A DNA stretch of 64,000 bases from Corynebacterium sp. UBA2622 (GTDB taxonomy: Bacteria; Actinomycetota; Actinomycetes; Mycobacteriales; Mycobacteriaceae), in contig NZ_DDJO01000023.1 of the NCBI RefSeq assembly GCF_002339505.1, forward strand, positions 86,470 through 150,469. The letters are read 5' to 3'. This document shows positions 34,353 to 42,045 of this stretch, in pieces (positions within the stretch are counted from its first letter, which is position 1; each line of letters opens with the position of its first letter). The notes under the pieces are model-generated. The model was not told the DNA's origin, made no database searches, and was given only the letters and a program-made list of their open reading frames with translations. A program made the position numbers and the translations under genes.

Positions 34353-36659
34353 TCAGACCTCCCACCGCACGTCGGCGGGTTTCTTCTCGTCCCGCCACCC
34401 TCGCCACGAGGCCTGCCGCACACGGTTATTCACGGTCCGGCCCGCGAGCTCGACCTCGGCGACCAATTTCGGCGTGACCCACCACGCGTCGGCCCTGTCG
34501 GCGGCGGGGATGTCCCCGAGGGGCGGGGTCGCGCGTTCGATCTTCCGCAGCCGCTTTTCGACGTCCCCAAGGTCCCTCCCGGTAAACCCCGTGCCCACCC
34601 TGCCTGCGTAGCGCAGCTCCCCCTCGCTGTCCGGCACCGCCACCAGCAGCGAGGCGATGCCGCGCTTGCCGCGGCGCACCCCCACCACCACAACCTCCTG
34701 GTGGCGCCGGAGCTTGATCTTGACCCACTGGGGCGTGCGCTCCCCGGGCCGGTACACGGAGTCGGCGCGCTTGGAGACGACCCCCTCCAGCGCGAGGTCC
34801 CCGCTCACCTTCAGTGCCTTGTCTAGCTCCCCGGGGAAGGACGGCGGCAGCATCACGCCCTCACCCTCGCGTACCGTCTGCTCGAGCACCACCCGCCGGT
34901 CGCTCAGCGGCGTGTCCAGCAGCGGGCGGCCGTTGAGCTCGAGAATGTCGAAGACCACGTAGCGGATGTCCTCCGGCTGCTCCTCCTGCCGCAGCAGCGA
35001 GAAATCGGGCTGGCCGTCGGCGTCGAAGGCGACGAGCTCGCCGTCGAGGACGGCCGTGGAGGCGTCGACAAGCGAGGCGAGCTCGCGGGCGTGCGGGAAC
35101 ATGGAGGTGTAGTCCTTGCCGCCCCGGCTGCGCATGGAGACGGTGCCGTGGTCGATTCCGGCGATGATGCGGTAACCGTCCCACTTCATCTCATGGACCC
35201 ACGTGTGGCCGTCCTGGGTGCTCAGGCGGATGTCGGCCTCCGTGCCGGGACTGGGCAGCATGGGCGCCGGGAGCTCACCGAGCGCGGTCTCCCCTGCCTC
35301 GGGCTGTTTCTTCATCAGCTTGAGCAGCCAGTTCGCCTCCCCGCCCTGACCGCTGTGGATGAGCGCATACCGGCGCGGAACCCCGCCCAGCCCGCCGTCG
35401 GGGCGGCCGTGCAGCACCGCGATGACCTCCCTGCCCTCCCGCCACTTCTCCACCTCGATGGTCCCGGAGTCCCAGATGGTCACCTCGCCGGCACCGTACT
35501 GGCCCTTGGCGATCGTCCCCTCGAAGGAGGCGTACTCCACGGGGTGGTCCTCCGTCTGCACGGCGAGGCGGTTCTCGGAGGCGTCCAGGGGCGGGCCCTT
35601 CGGCACGGCCCACGACGCGAGTACGCCGCCGCGCTCGAGGCGGAAGTCCCAGTGCAGCGAACTCGCGTGGTGTTCCTGGATGACGAAGATCGGCGCCTCA
35701 CCCTGCCTCACCGCCACCACCTCAGGCACGGGTTCGGCGGTCTTGGAGGCGTCGCGCATCGAGCGGTAGGTCGCCAGCGGGTCACCGGCCGTCCCCGCCA
35801 GCTCCGCGAGCGGGTCGCCGTCACTCTCCAGGCGTACGAGCACCTCCTCGAACGTGAGCTGGGCCAGGTCACCGCCCTCGAGCTCATCCCACGTGCGCGG
35901 CGCCGCGACGGTGGGCCGTTCCCTGCCGCGCAGGGAGTACGGGCTGACGGTGGTCTTGGAGCCGTTGTTCTGGCTCCAGTCGAGGAACACCTTCCCGGCG
36001 CGGTCCTTCTTCGCCATCGTCGGGATCACCTTGTCGGGGTGCTCGGCCTCCAGGGCCCGGGCGAGCTCCTTTGCAACGGCGCTGACCTGCTCGGGTGTCG
36101 ACGTCCCGTCCAAACCCGCGTAAATGTGGATCCCCTTGGATCCGGAGGTGACGGGGAAGCACGTCAGACCCATCCCCTCCAGGATGTCGCGGCAGGTCAG
36201 GGCGATCCTGGAGGCGTCGGCGAGCGACGTGCCCTCGCCCGGGTCGAGGTCGAGCACGAGCCGGTCGGGGTTGAGCCGTTCGCATCCGGAGTCGAAGCGC
36301 CACTGCGGGGTGTGCAGCTCGAGCGCCGCGACCTGTCCGAACCATGCGAGTGTGGCGGCCTCGGTGACGAGCGGGTACGCATTCGTCGTCTCCTTGTGCT
36401 CGATGCTGCAGGTGGGGATCCAGTCGGGCGCGGAATCCTCCAGATTTTTGCGAAAGAAGGACTGCCCGGCGACACCATCCGGCCACCGCTTCCGGGTCAC
36501 GGGGCGCCCGGCGAGGTGCGGGATCATCACCGGCGCCACCTGCAGGTAGTAGCGCAGCACATCCGCCTTCGTCGTGCCCGTCGCCGGGTAGAGCACCTTT
36601 TCCAGGCTGCTGACCTGAAGCGATCGCCCGCCCACCTTGTACGTCGACGTGTCCGCCAC
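34353..36659 (-). CDS. ligD: ATP-dependent DNA ligase LigD (polymerase-phosphoesterase-ligase)
   Basis: A 768-residue multi-domain enzyme of bacterial non-homologous end joining. Domain order is the mycobacterial one: an AEP-type polymerase (about 1-300, with LVLDLDPGEGTS holding the catalytic Asp pair), a 3'-phosphoesterase (about 315-460, EHHASSLHWDFRLERGGVLASWAVPKGP), and an ATP-dependent ligase (about 475-768, motif I KWDGYR with nucleotidyl Lys492). GTG 36659 follows GAGGAGG by 6 bases. It is divergent from ku with 34 bases between them. It fills, trims and seals broken ends recruited by Ku. Confidence 0.96.
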   Translation of the reverse strand: MADTSTYKVGGRSLQVSSLEKVLYPATGTTKADVLRYYLQVAPVMIPHLAGRPVTRKRWPDGVAGQSFFRKNLEDSAPDWIPTCSIEHKETTNAYPLVTEAATLAWFGQVAALELHTPQWRFDSGCERLNPDRLVLDLDPGEGTSLADASRIALTCRDILEGMGLTCFPVTSGSKGIHIYAGLDGTSTPEQVSAVAKELARALEAEHPDKVIPTMAKKDRAGKVFLDWSQNNGSKTTVSPYSLRGRERPTVAAPRTWDELEGGDLAQLTFEEVLVRLESDGDPLAELAGTAGDPLATYRSMRDASKTAEPVPEVVAVRQGEAPIFVIQEHHASSLHWDFRLERGGVLASWAVPKGPPLDASENRLAVQTEDHPVEYASFEGTIAKGQYGAGEVTIWDSGTIEVEKWREGREVIAVLHGRPDGGLGGVPRRYALIHSGQGGEANWLLKLMKKQPEAGETALGELPAPMLPSPGTEADIRLSTQDGHTWVHEMKWDGYRIIAGIDHGTVSMRSRGGKDYTSMFPHARELASLVDASTAVLDGELVAFDADGQPDFSLLRQEEQPEDIRYVVFDILELNGRPLLDTPLSDRRVVLEQTVREGEGVMLPPSFPGELDKALKVSGDLALEGVVSKRADSVYRPGERTPQWVKIKLRRHQEVVVVGVRRGKRGIASLLVAVPDSEGELRYAGRVGTGFTGRDLGDVEKRLRKIERATPPLGDIPAADRADAWWVTPKLVAEVELAGRTVNNRVRQASWRGWRDEKKPADVRWEV

Positions 36660-36693
36660 CTCGCACCTCCTCGAATTACGTAACCTCTAGGGT
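36660..36693. promoter_or_regulatory. 34-bp divergent control region of ligD and ku
   Basis: The gap holds the ligD ribosome-binding site (GAGGAGG on the minus strand), the palindrome TTACGTAA at 36676-36683 and TAGGGT at 36688-36693, which directly abuts ku ATG. No ribosome-binding site precedes ku. At least one promoter must overlap the opposite gene. Confidence 0.45.
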
Positions 36694-37491
36694 ATGCGAG
36701 CGATCTGGAGCGGTGCCATCACTTTCGGGCTGGTCAATGTGCCGGTCAAGCTGTACGCGGCGGAGGAGGACCACGACATGTCCTTCCACCAGGTGCACGA
36801 CAAGGACGGCGGGCGGATCCGCTACGAGCGCCGCTGCGAGAAGTGCGGCGAGGTGGTCGAGTACAAGCACATCGACAAGGCCTACGAGGAGGACGGCACG
36901 ACAGTCGTCATCACCGAGGACGACTTCGGCTCGCTGCCCGAGGCGGAGAACGACGAGATCGAGGTGGTCCAGTTCGTCCCCTCCGACCAGGTCGAACCGA
37001 TGATGCTGGAGCGCTCCTACTACCTCGAGCCGCAGGCCAAGACCCCGAAGTCCTACCTGCTCCTGCGCCAGACGCTCGAGGCGAGCGAGCGCACCGCCAT
37101 CGTGAAGTTCGCGCTGCGGCAGAAGACCCGGCTGGGCGCCCTCTACGTGCACGACAAGGTCCTCGTTCTCCAGGCCCTCCTGTGGGCGGACGAGCTGCGC
37201 GACGTGGACTTCAAGGGCGCGAAGTCGCGCGCCAAGATCTCCGACAAGGAGCTGGAGCTTTCCGCGCAGCTGGTGGAGCAGTACTCCTCCGATTTCACCC
37301 CCGAGGAGTTCCAGGACGACTACCAGGTGGAGCTTCGCAAGATGGTTGAGGCGAAGCTCGAGGCGGGCGAGGGCGCGGGCACCGCCGAGTCCGAGGACCG
37401 CAATGCGGACGATTCCGGGGATGAAGACGCCGAGGTCGTCGACCTCATGGAGGCGCTCAAGGCCTCCCTGAAGAAAAAGAAGGCCGGTTAG
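36694..37491 (+). CDS. ku: non-homologous end-joining protein Ku
   Basis: A 265-residue Ku homodimer subunit that threads onto double-strand DNA ends. The start MRAIWSGAITFGLVNVPVKLY is the family's conserved N-terminus, so ATG 36694 is secure even without a ribosome-binding site. The core continues with a Cys pair (RRCEKCGEVVEYKHIDKAYE), VVITEDDF and SYYLEPQAK. After about residue 215 comes an acidic stretch and a Lys-rich tip (SLKKKKAG), as in mycobacterial Ku where the tail contacts DNA. Divergent from its partner ligD; it overlaps the convergent tetR by 4 bases. Confidence 0.96.
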   Translation: MRAIWSGAITFGLVNVPVKLYAAEEDHDMSFHQVHDKDGGRIRYERRCEKCGEVVEYKHIDKAYEEDGTTVVITEDDFGSLPEAENDEIEVVQFVPSDQVEPMMLERSYYLEPQAKTPKSYLLLRQTLEASERTAIVKFALRQKTRLGALYVHDKVLVLQALLWADELRDVDFKGAKSRAKISDKELELSAQLVEQYSSDFTPEEFQDDYQVELRKMVEAKLEAGEGAGTAESEDRNADDSGDEDAEVVDLMEALKASLKKKKAG

Positions 37492-38192
37492 CCCACGCTG
37501 AGGCCGGCCTGGACGCGGATTCCGTCCAGGATAAGCTCCACCCCGGCGCGGAACTGCTCCACATCCTCGTGGGTCTCGAACACGTCCACGACGGAGTGCA
37601 CGAAGGGGAACTCCTCCGGGTCGAGCTGCCTCCACGCCACCGCGAAGCGGTGCAGCGCCTGGCGCTGGTCCAGGTGCTCGCGGGTCACCTCCTCCGGCAG
37701 CTCCCTCATCTCCGCGCCGACACCGGTGACGAAGCTGATCAGGGAGCTCACCGCGTCGAAGCGCTGCATGGGCGTGAGGTCGAGGCCCATCAGCTGCTGG
37801 CCGAAGAGCTCGAACATCCTCATGGAGTTCGGCTGCATGGTGACGTCGCGCAGCATGTACGCGCCAAGCCAGCGGTGCTGGTCCATCGTCGCGTAGAAGG
37901 TCATCGACAGCTCCTCGAGCGCGTCAAAGGGGTCCCCGGGCAGGCTTAGCGACGCCAGAACCTCGCCCAGGACCTCGTTCGTCGCCCTGTCCAGCAATTC
38001 CTCCTTGCCGGAGACGTAGTGGTAGAGGCTTCCCACTCCCGTGTCGAGGCTGTCTGCGAGGCGGCGAAGGGTGAGGTGGGAGGCACCTTTGGCGTCGAGA
38101 AGCGAAATCGACTCGGCCACCACCTGCTCGAGCGACAGGGTGGGGCGGCGTCCGCGTCGCACGCGGGAGGGATCGGCGGTTTTTCCTGGCAT
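37488..38192 (-). CDS. TetR-family regulator
   Basis: A 234-residue repressor. The N-terminal helix-turn-helix spans about residues 18-65 (LSLEQVVAESISLLDAKGASHLTLRRLADSLDTGVGSLYHYVSGKEELL) and the rest is a TetR_C-like ligand domain rich in Met/Phe. It is divergent from the MFS exporter at 38287, with a paired inverted repeat in between, the classic arrangement for a regulator that represses its own gene and the pump until a substrate binds. Confidence 0.9.
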   Translation of the reverse strand: MPGKTADPSRVRRGRRPTLSLEQVVAESISLLDAKGASHLTLRRLADSLDTGVGSLYHYVSGKEELLDRATNEVLGEVLASLSLPGDPFDALEELSMTFYATMDQHRWLGAYMLRDVTMQPNSMRMFELFGQQLMGLDLTPMQRFDAVSSLISFVTGVGAEMRELPEEVTREHLDQRQALHRFAVAWRQLDPEEFPFVHSVVDVFETHEDVEQFRAGVELILDGIRVQAGLSVG

Positions 38193-38226
38193 GCCCCCAT
38201 CCTCTCATACGGGACTTGCGCTTTAC

Positions 38227-38272
38227 CGAACATGGTTCTATTGTCGAACACCATTCGATAGAACACGGTTCG
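38227..38272. promoter_or_regulatory. TetR operator between tetR and the MFS gene
   Basis: An imperfect inverted repeat: CGAACATGGTTCTAT at 38227-38241 and ATAGAACACGGTTCG at 38258-38272, 12 of 15 positions complementary, spacer 16 bases. A further CGAAC lies in the spacer. The arrangement is consistent with two overlapping operator dimers controlling both divergent promoters. Confidence 0.65.
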
Positions 38273-38286
38273 AGAAAGGACCCACA

Positions 38287-39741
38287 ATGACTACCACCAC
38301 AGCCCCCACAGAACAGGCGGCCGGCCCGCAGCGGCTTCGCGACGCCTGGGTGCCGCTCACGGCACTCGCCCTCGCCTTCTTCGTCGAGATGGTGGACAAC
38401 ACCATCATGAACCTCGCCCTGCCGTCCATGGCGCGCGACCTGGGTGCAGGCACCACCCAGATGCAGTGGATCACCGGCGCTTACTCCCTCGTCTTCGGCT
38501 CCCTCCTGCTCGCCACCGGCTCCGCCGCGGACCGCTTCGGACGCCGCCGCCTCCTCATCGGCGCGCTGTTCCTCTTCGGCGCCATCTCCGCCCTCGTCTG
38601 GTTCGTGCACACCCCCGGTGAGCTCATCGCGATGCGCGCCCTGCTCGGTGTCGCGGCCGCCGGCATGGCGCCGGTGACGATGAGCCTCGTCTTCCGGCTA
38701 TTTGACGACGACGTCGTCCGCATGCGGGCGATTAACGTGATGATCGTCGTGGGCATGAGCTCCATGGCCCTCGGCCCGCTGCTCGCCGGCGCGGCGCTGA
38801 CCCACGTGAGCTGGCACTGGCTGCTCTTCGTCAACACCCCCGTCGCGCTGATCGCCACCCTCGGCGTGCTCATGGGCATCGACAGGGACCGCCCCGAGGA
38901 CCTGCGCCCGGAGCCCCTCGACCTGCCTGCCGTCGCCCTGACCATGCTCGGCATCGGCATGCTCTGCTACACCATGACCGCCGGTGTCGAGCACGGCTGG
39001 ACCTCCGGCATCACCCTCGCCTGCGCGCTCGCCGCCGTCGCGTCCCTGGCCGCCTTCGTCTGGCGCGAGGCCACCGCGAAGCACCCGATGATCGACCTGC
39101 ACATCATGGCCAACCGCACCGTCAGCGGCTCGGCGCTCGCCCAGGCGGGCTCCTCCGTCGCCATGATCGCGTCGATGTTCCTGCTCTCCATGCACCTGCA
39201 GTTCGCCATGGGCTGGACCCCGCTCCAGGCCGGCCTGGGCAACCTGCCGTTCTTCCTCACCATGCTCGTGGCCACGCCCGTCTCCGAGAAGCTCACCATC
39301 CGCTACGGCCACCGCGTCACCTGCATGATCGCGGCTGCGCTGCTCACCGTCGGCCTGGTGGAGCTCGCCTGGGCCGCACCCCACGGCTACTGGCCGCTCG
39401 TGCCCGGCATCGTGATCATGACCGTCGGCCTGCGCATCATCATGACGGTTTGCGCCATCGCGCTCATCGAATCCGTCCCCGAGGAGCAGACCAGCCTGGG
39501 CACCGCGCTCAACGACGTGGTCCAGGAGGTCGGCAGCTCCCTCGGTGTCGCCCTCGTGGGCACCATGATCGCCGCCCTGGTGACCAAGGCGCTCCCCGCC
39601 GACGCCTGGGAGCCCGCCCTGCAGGCCAGCTTCTTCGACGGCGAGCGCGTGATCTACGGGGTGCTCGCGGTCATCATCGGAGTGGTTGTGGGCTACGGAG
39701 CGTCGACGCTGACGAACTCCCACACCGCCGACGAGCACTAA
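38287..39741 (+). CDS. MFS exporter, DHA2 (EmrB/QacA) family
   Basis: A 484-residue 14-helix proton antiporter. Motif D1 is VEMVDNTIMNLALPSMA, motif A GSAADRFGRRR, and helix 5 motif C MSSMALGPLLAGAAL. ATG 38287 follows AAAGGA by 6 bases. It is regulated with the divergent TetR gene. Likely exports a toxic or natural compound; members related to QacA handle cationic antiseptics, but no substrate can be read from the sequence. Confidence 0.92.
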   Translation: MTTTTAPTEQAAGPQRLRDAWVPLTALALAFFVEMVDNTIMNLALPSMARDLGAGTTQMQWITGAYSLVFGSLLLATGSAADRFGRRRLLIGALFLFGAISALVWFVHTPGELIAMRALLGVAAAGMAPVTMSLVFRLFDDDVVRMRAINVMIVVGMSSMALGPLLAGAALTHVSWHWLLFVNTPVALIATLGVLMGIDRDRPEDLRPEPLDLPAVALTMLGIGMLCYTMTAGVEHGWTSGITLACALAAVASLAAFVWREATAKHPMIDLHIMANRTVSGSALAQAGSSVAMIASMFLLSMHLQFAMGWTPLQAGLGNLPFFLTMLVATPVSEKLTIRYGHRVTCMIAAALLTVGLVELAWAAPHGYWPLVPGIVIMTVGLRIIMTVCAIALIESVPEEQTSLGTALNDVVQEVGSSLGVALVGTMIAALVTKALPADAWEPALQASFFDGERVIYGVLAVIIGVVVGYGASTLTNSHTADEH

Positions 39742-39781
39742 ATTTTTACAGGTCGCGGTGCAAGCGAGATCCCCGAACCCC

Positions 39782-39810
39782 CATCCCCTGCGCCAGGTGC
39801 GCAGGGGATG
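39782..39810 (+). terminator. terminator-like hairpin after the MFS gene
   Basis: CATCCCCTGCGC and GCGCAGGGGATG form a perfect 12-bp stem with a five-base loop. No T-run follows, so it may be a weak terminator or a stabilising 3' end. Confidence 0.55.
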
Positions 39811-39840
39811 TCGCGTCTTAGGCCCGGCCACCGCTATTGG

Positions 39841-39865
39841 TAATGCTTTTCATTATTGCTAGGGT
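39841..39865 (+). promoter_or_regulatory. promoter and A/T-rich palindrome of the MerB-like gene
   Basis: TAATGCTTTTCATTA (39841-39855) is an inverted repeat with five-base arms in an A/T-rich patch, reminiscent of Fur-family (Zur or Fur) operators. TAGGGT at 39860-39865 is a -10 hexamer ending 6 bases before GTG 39872, giving a leaderless mRNA. The palindrome lies between the -35 and -10 positions. A metal-responsive regulator is an inference. Confidence 0.45.
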
Positions 39866-39871
39866 GGGTGC

Positions 39872-40417
39872 GTGCTTTCCGTCGATACATACTCCCCCAC
39901 CGCCGAGGACCTCCACGCCCTCCTGGCGGACCATGTGGGCCACGGCCCCCACGAACTTGCGCTGCGGCTCATTTCGCTGACCCCGACGCCCCACCGCGCG
40001 ACGCTGTCGACCGGGGCCCGGGTGTACACCTGGTGTGTCCTCGATGCCTTCATTCTGGCGGGTCTTTTCCGGTGCGATCTCCGCGTCGAGAGCCGCCCAC
40101 CCACCTCCGCGGCACCGCTGACCGCCGCGGTCTCCGGTGGGTCGGTTCACGCCGATCCCGACTACGTTGTGTCCTTCCCCCTACCCCGCGACGCACGAGG
40201 CGCTCACTTCACGGAGGCGTTCTGCCCCTTCGCCAACCTCTTCCCTTCCGTGGATGCCTACCGCGGGTGGGCGGCCGGGCAGACCAGGCCGACCACGGCG
40301 ATCGCGGTCGGGCGGGCCCAGTCCATTGCCGCCGCCTTTGCGGGGGGCGTGCTTTCCCGGGAGTCCGGGGGCTCGGCGACGCCCGCGGAGTCGGGGTGCG
40401 GCGCCTCCCGCCGCTAG
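39872..40417 (+). CDS. organomercurial lyase-like (MerB family) protein
   Basis: A 181-residue protein similar to alkylmercury lyase MerB, which cleaves carbon-mercury bonds. The three catalytic residues of MerB (Cys96, Asp99, Cys159) have counterparts Cys55, Asp58 and Cys118 with identical spacing (3 and 63-60 residues): VYTWCVLDAF and EAFCPFANLFPSVDAYRGW, the latter matching the MerB Cys-x-x-x-x-Phe segment. It is about 30 residues shorter, missing most of the N-terminal helical part. No merA, merR or merT is nearby. True mercury activity is uncertain; another metal-related role is possible given the operator-like upstream palindrome. Confidence 0.7.
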   Translation: MLSVDTYSPTAEDLHALLADHVGHGPHELALRLISLTPTPHRATLSTGARVYTWCVLDAFILAGLFRCDLRVESRPPTSAAPLTAAVSGGSVHADPDYVVSFPLPRDARGAHFTEAFCPFANLFPSVDAYRGWAAGQTRPTTAIAVGRAQSIAAAFAGGVLSRESGGSATPAESGCGASRR

Positions 40418-40827
40418 GCCGAAACCGCGATGTTGAAGGCTAGACCAAACTTGTCCGTCACCATGCCGAAGTGGTCCCCCCACGGTGCCTTCTCGAATGG
40501 CATGGAAATTTCTCCCCCGTCGGCCGCGAGGGCGTCGATAAGTTCGCGGCCCTGGTCGACGGAGTCTGCCTCCACCATGAACCCGAGATCCCCGCGGGTG
40601 AGCCGCGGAGACTTCCCCCCGAGGTTGTCTCCCCCGCCAAAGGTGAAAGCGCGGGTGAGGGTGGCGTGGGCCACCGTCTCGCGGGGCGGGTCGAACGGGA
40701 ACGGCGCACCGGAATCGATCCGCTCACCGTACGTCGTGATGTCGAGGTGACCGCCGAACACTGACTGGTAGAACTAAAAGGCCTCGCGGGCGTTGCAGTG
40801 AAAGGCGAGGTAGGGAATCACTCGCAT
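40414..40827 (-). pseudogene. VOC/PhnB-like protein gene broken by an in-frame amber codon
   Basis: From ATG 40827 the minus strand reads MRVIPYLAFHCNAREAF, then TAG at 40774-40776 (codon 18), then FYQSVFGGHLDITTYG and on to the end, all in one frame. Relatives of the PhnB/DUF3471-type VOC family have an uninterrupted PYLxFxGNAREAxxFYxxVFGG start, so a single base change (for example GAG or AAG to TAG) broke it. The full product would be 137 residues. The rest is undamaged, ending VTDKFGLAFNIAVSA, so the event is recent or a sequence error. It overlaps the MerB-like gene end by 4 bases. Confidence 0.8.
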
Positions 40828-40878
40828 GAGACCCGATCCTATCCAGCGTTTCCGGTGGGCGCGCAGGGAAACCGCACC

Positions 40879-41964
40879 CTAGACGTTGAACTTGAACTCC
40901 ACCACGTCGCCGTCGGCCATGACGTAGTCCTTGCCCTCCTGGCGCACCTTGCCGTGGGCGCGGGCCTCGGCCATGGAACCGAGCTCGTCGAGGTCCTCGA
41001 AGGCGACGATCTCCGCCTTGATGAAGCCCTTCTCAAAATCGGAGTGGATCACGCCGGCAGCCTTGGGCGCGGTGTCGCCCTGGTGGATGGTCCAGGCGCG
41101 GGATTCCTTCGGCCCCGCGGTGAGGTAGGTCTTCAGCCCGAGGGTCTCGAAGCCTGCCTTTGCCAGCGTCTGCAGCCCGGGCTCGTCCTGGCCCACGGCC
41201 GCGAGAAGCTCAGCGGCATCCTCCTCGTCCAGCTCGAGCAGCTCGGTCTCGCTTTGCGCGTCGAGGAATACGGCCTCGGCCGGGGCGACGAGTGCGCGCA
41301 GCTCGTCCTTCTTGGCGTCGTCGGTCAGGACGGCCTCGTCGGAGTTGAACACGTAGAGGAAGGGCTTGGCCGTCATCAGGTGCAGCTCCCGCAGCGGTGC
41401 GAGATCGATTTCGCCGGCGCGGCTGGCCGCGAAGAGGGTGCGGTCGTCCTCGAGCACCTCCTGGGCTTTCTTCACCTCGGCGACGGTGGCGGCGACGTCC
41501 TTGTCCTTGCGCGCCTCCTTCTCCAGACGCGGTAGGGCCTTCTCAATCGTCTGCAGGTCGGCGAGGATGAGCTCGGTGTTGATCACGGAGATGTCGGTGG
41601 CCGGGTCGACCTTGCCTTCGACGTGGATGACGTTGTCGTCGGAGAAGGCGCGCACCACCTGGCAGATCGCGTCCGCCTCGCGGATGTTGGCCAGGAAGGC
41701 GTTGCCCATGCCCTCGCCCTCGGAGGCGCCCTTGACGATGCCGGCGATGTCCACGAAGGACACCGTCGCCGGCAGGATACGCTCGGACTTGAAGATTTCC
41801 GCGAGGCGCCCCAGGCGTGGGTCGGGCAGCTCCACCAGGCCGACGTTGGGCTCGATGGTGGCAAACGGGTAGTTCGCCGCGAGGACGTCGTTGCGCGTCA
41901 GCGCGTTGAAGAGGGTGGATTTACCCACGTTGGGCAGACCGACAATTCCAAGAGTAAGGCTCAC
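40879..41964 (-). CDS. ychF: ribosome-associated ATPase YchF
   Basis: A 361-residue Obg-family P-loop protein. G1 is GLPNVGKST and G3 DIAGIVKGASEGEGMGN; the nucleotide-specificity position reads NSDEA rather than NKxD, which explains ATP rather than GTP use. A coiled-coil hairpin lies around residues 130-200 and the TGS domain at the C-terminus (about 275-361) ends DVVEFKFNV. GTG 41964 starts at VSLTLGIVGLPN; the longer open frame has no family counterpart. Involved in translation quality and oxidative-stress response in other bacteria. Divergent from the AI-2E-like gene. Confidence 0.95.
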   Translation of the reverse strand: MSLTLGIVGLPNVGKSTLFNALTRNDVLAANYPFATIEPNVGLVELPDPRLGRLAEIFKSERILPATVSFVDIAGIVKGASEGEGMGNAFLANIREADAICQVVRAFSDDNVIHVEGKVDPATDISVINTELILADLQTIEKALPRLEKEARKDKDVAATVAEVKKAQEVLEDDRTLFAASRAGEIDLAPLRELHLMTAKPFLYVFNSDEAVLTDDAKKDELRALVAPAEAVFLDAQSETELLELDEEDAAELLAAVGQDEPGLQTLAKAGFETLGLKTYLTAGPKESRAWTIHQGDTAPKAAGVIHSDFEKGFIKAEIVAFEDLDELGSMAEARAHGKVRQEGKDYVMADGDVVEFKFNV

Positions 41965-42045
41965 GGGCGCAATCCTATCCCACCTGCCGGACACGCCAAT
42001 CGGGGGGCGCGTGTGGCGTCGCAAAGCCCGCGTCCATCGGGCAAG

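Noticed and set aside
36688..36693. TAGGGT as the -10 of ku
   Set aside because: It abuts the ATG with no spacing, so transcription would start inside the conserved N-terminus; it is probably coincidental.
40774..40776. TAG as a pyrrolysine codon
   Set aside because: No pyrrolysine genes are known in this group or seen here, and VOC proteins do not use it; a nonsense mutation is simpler.
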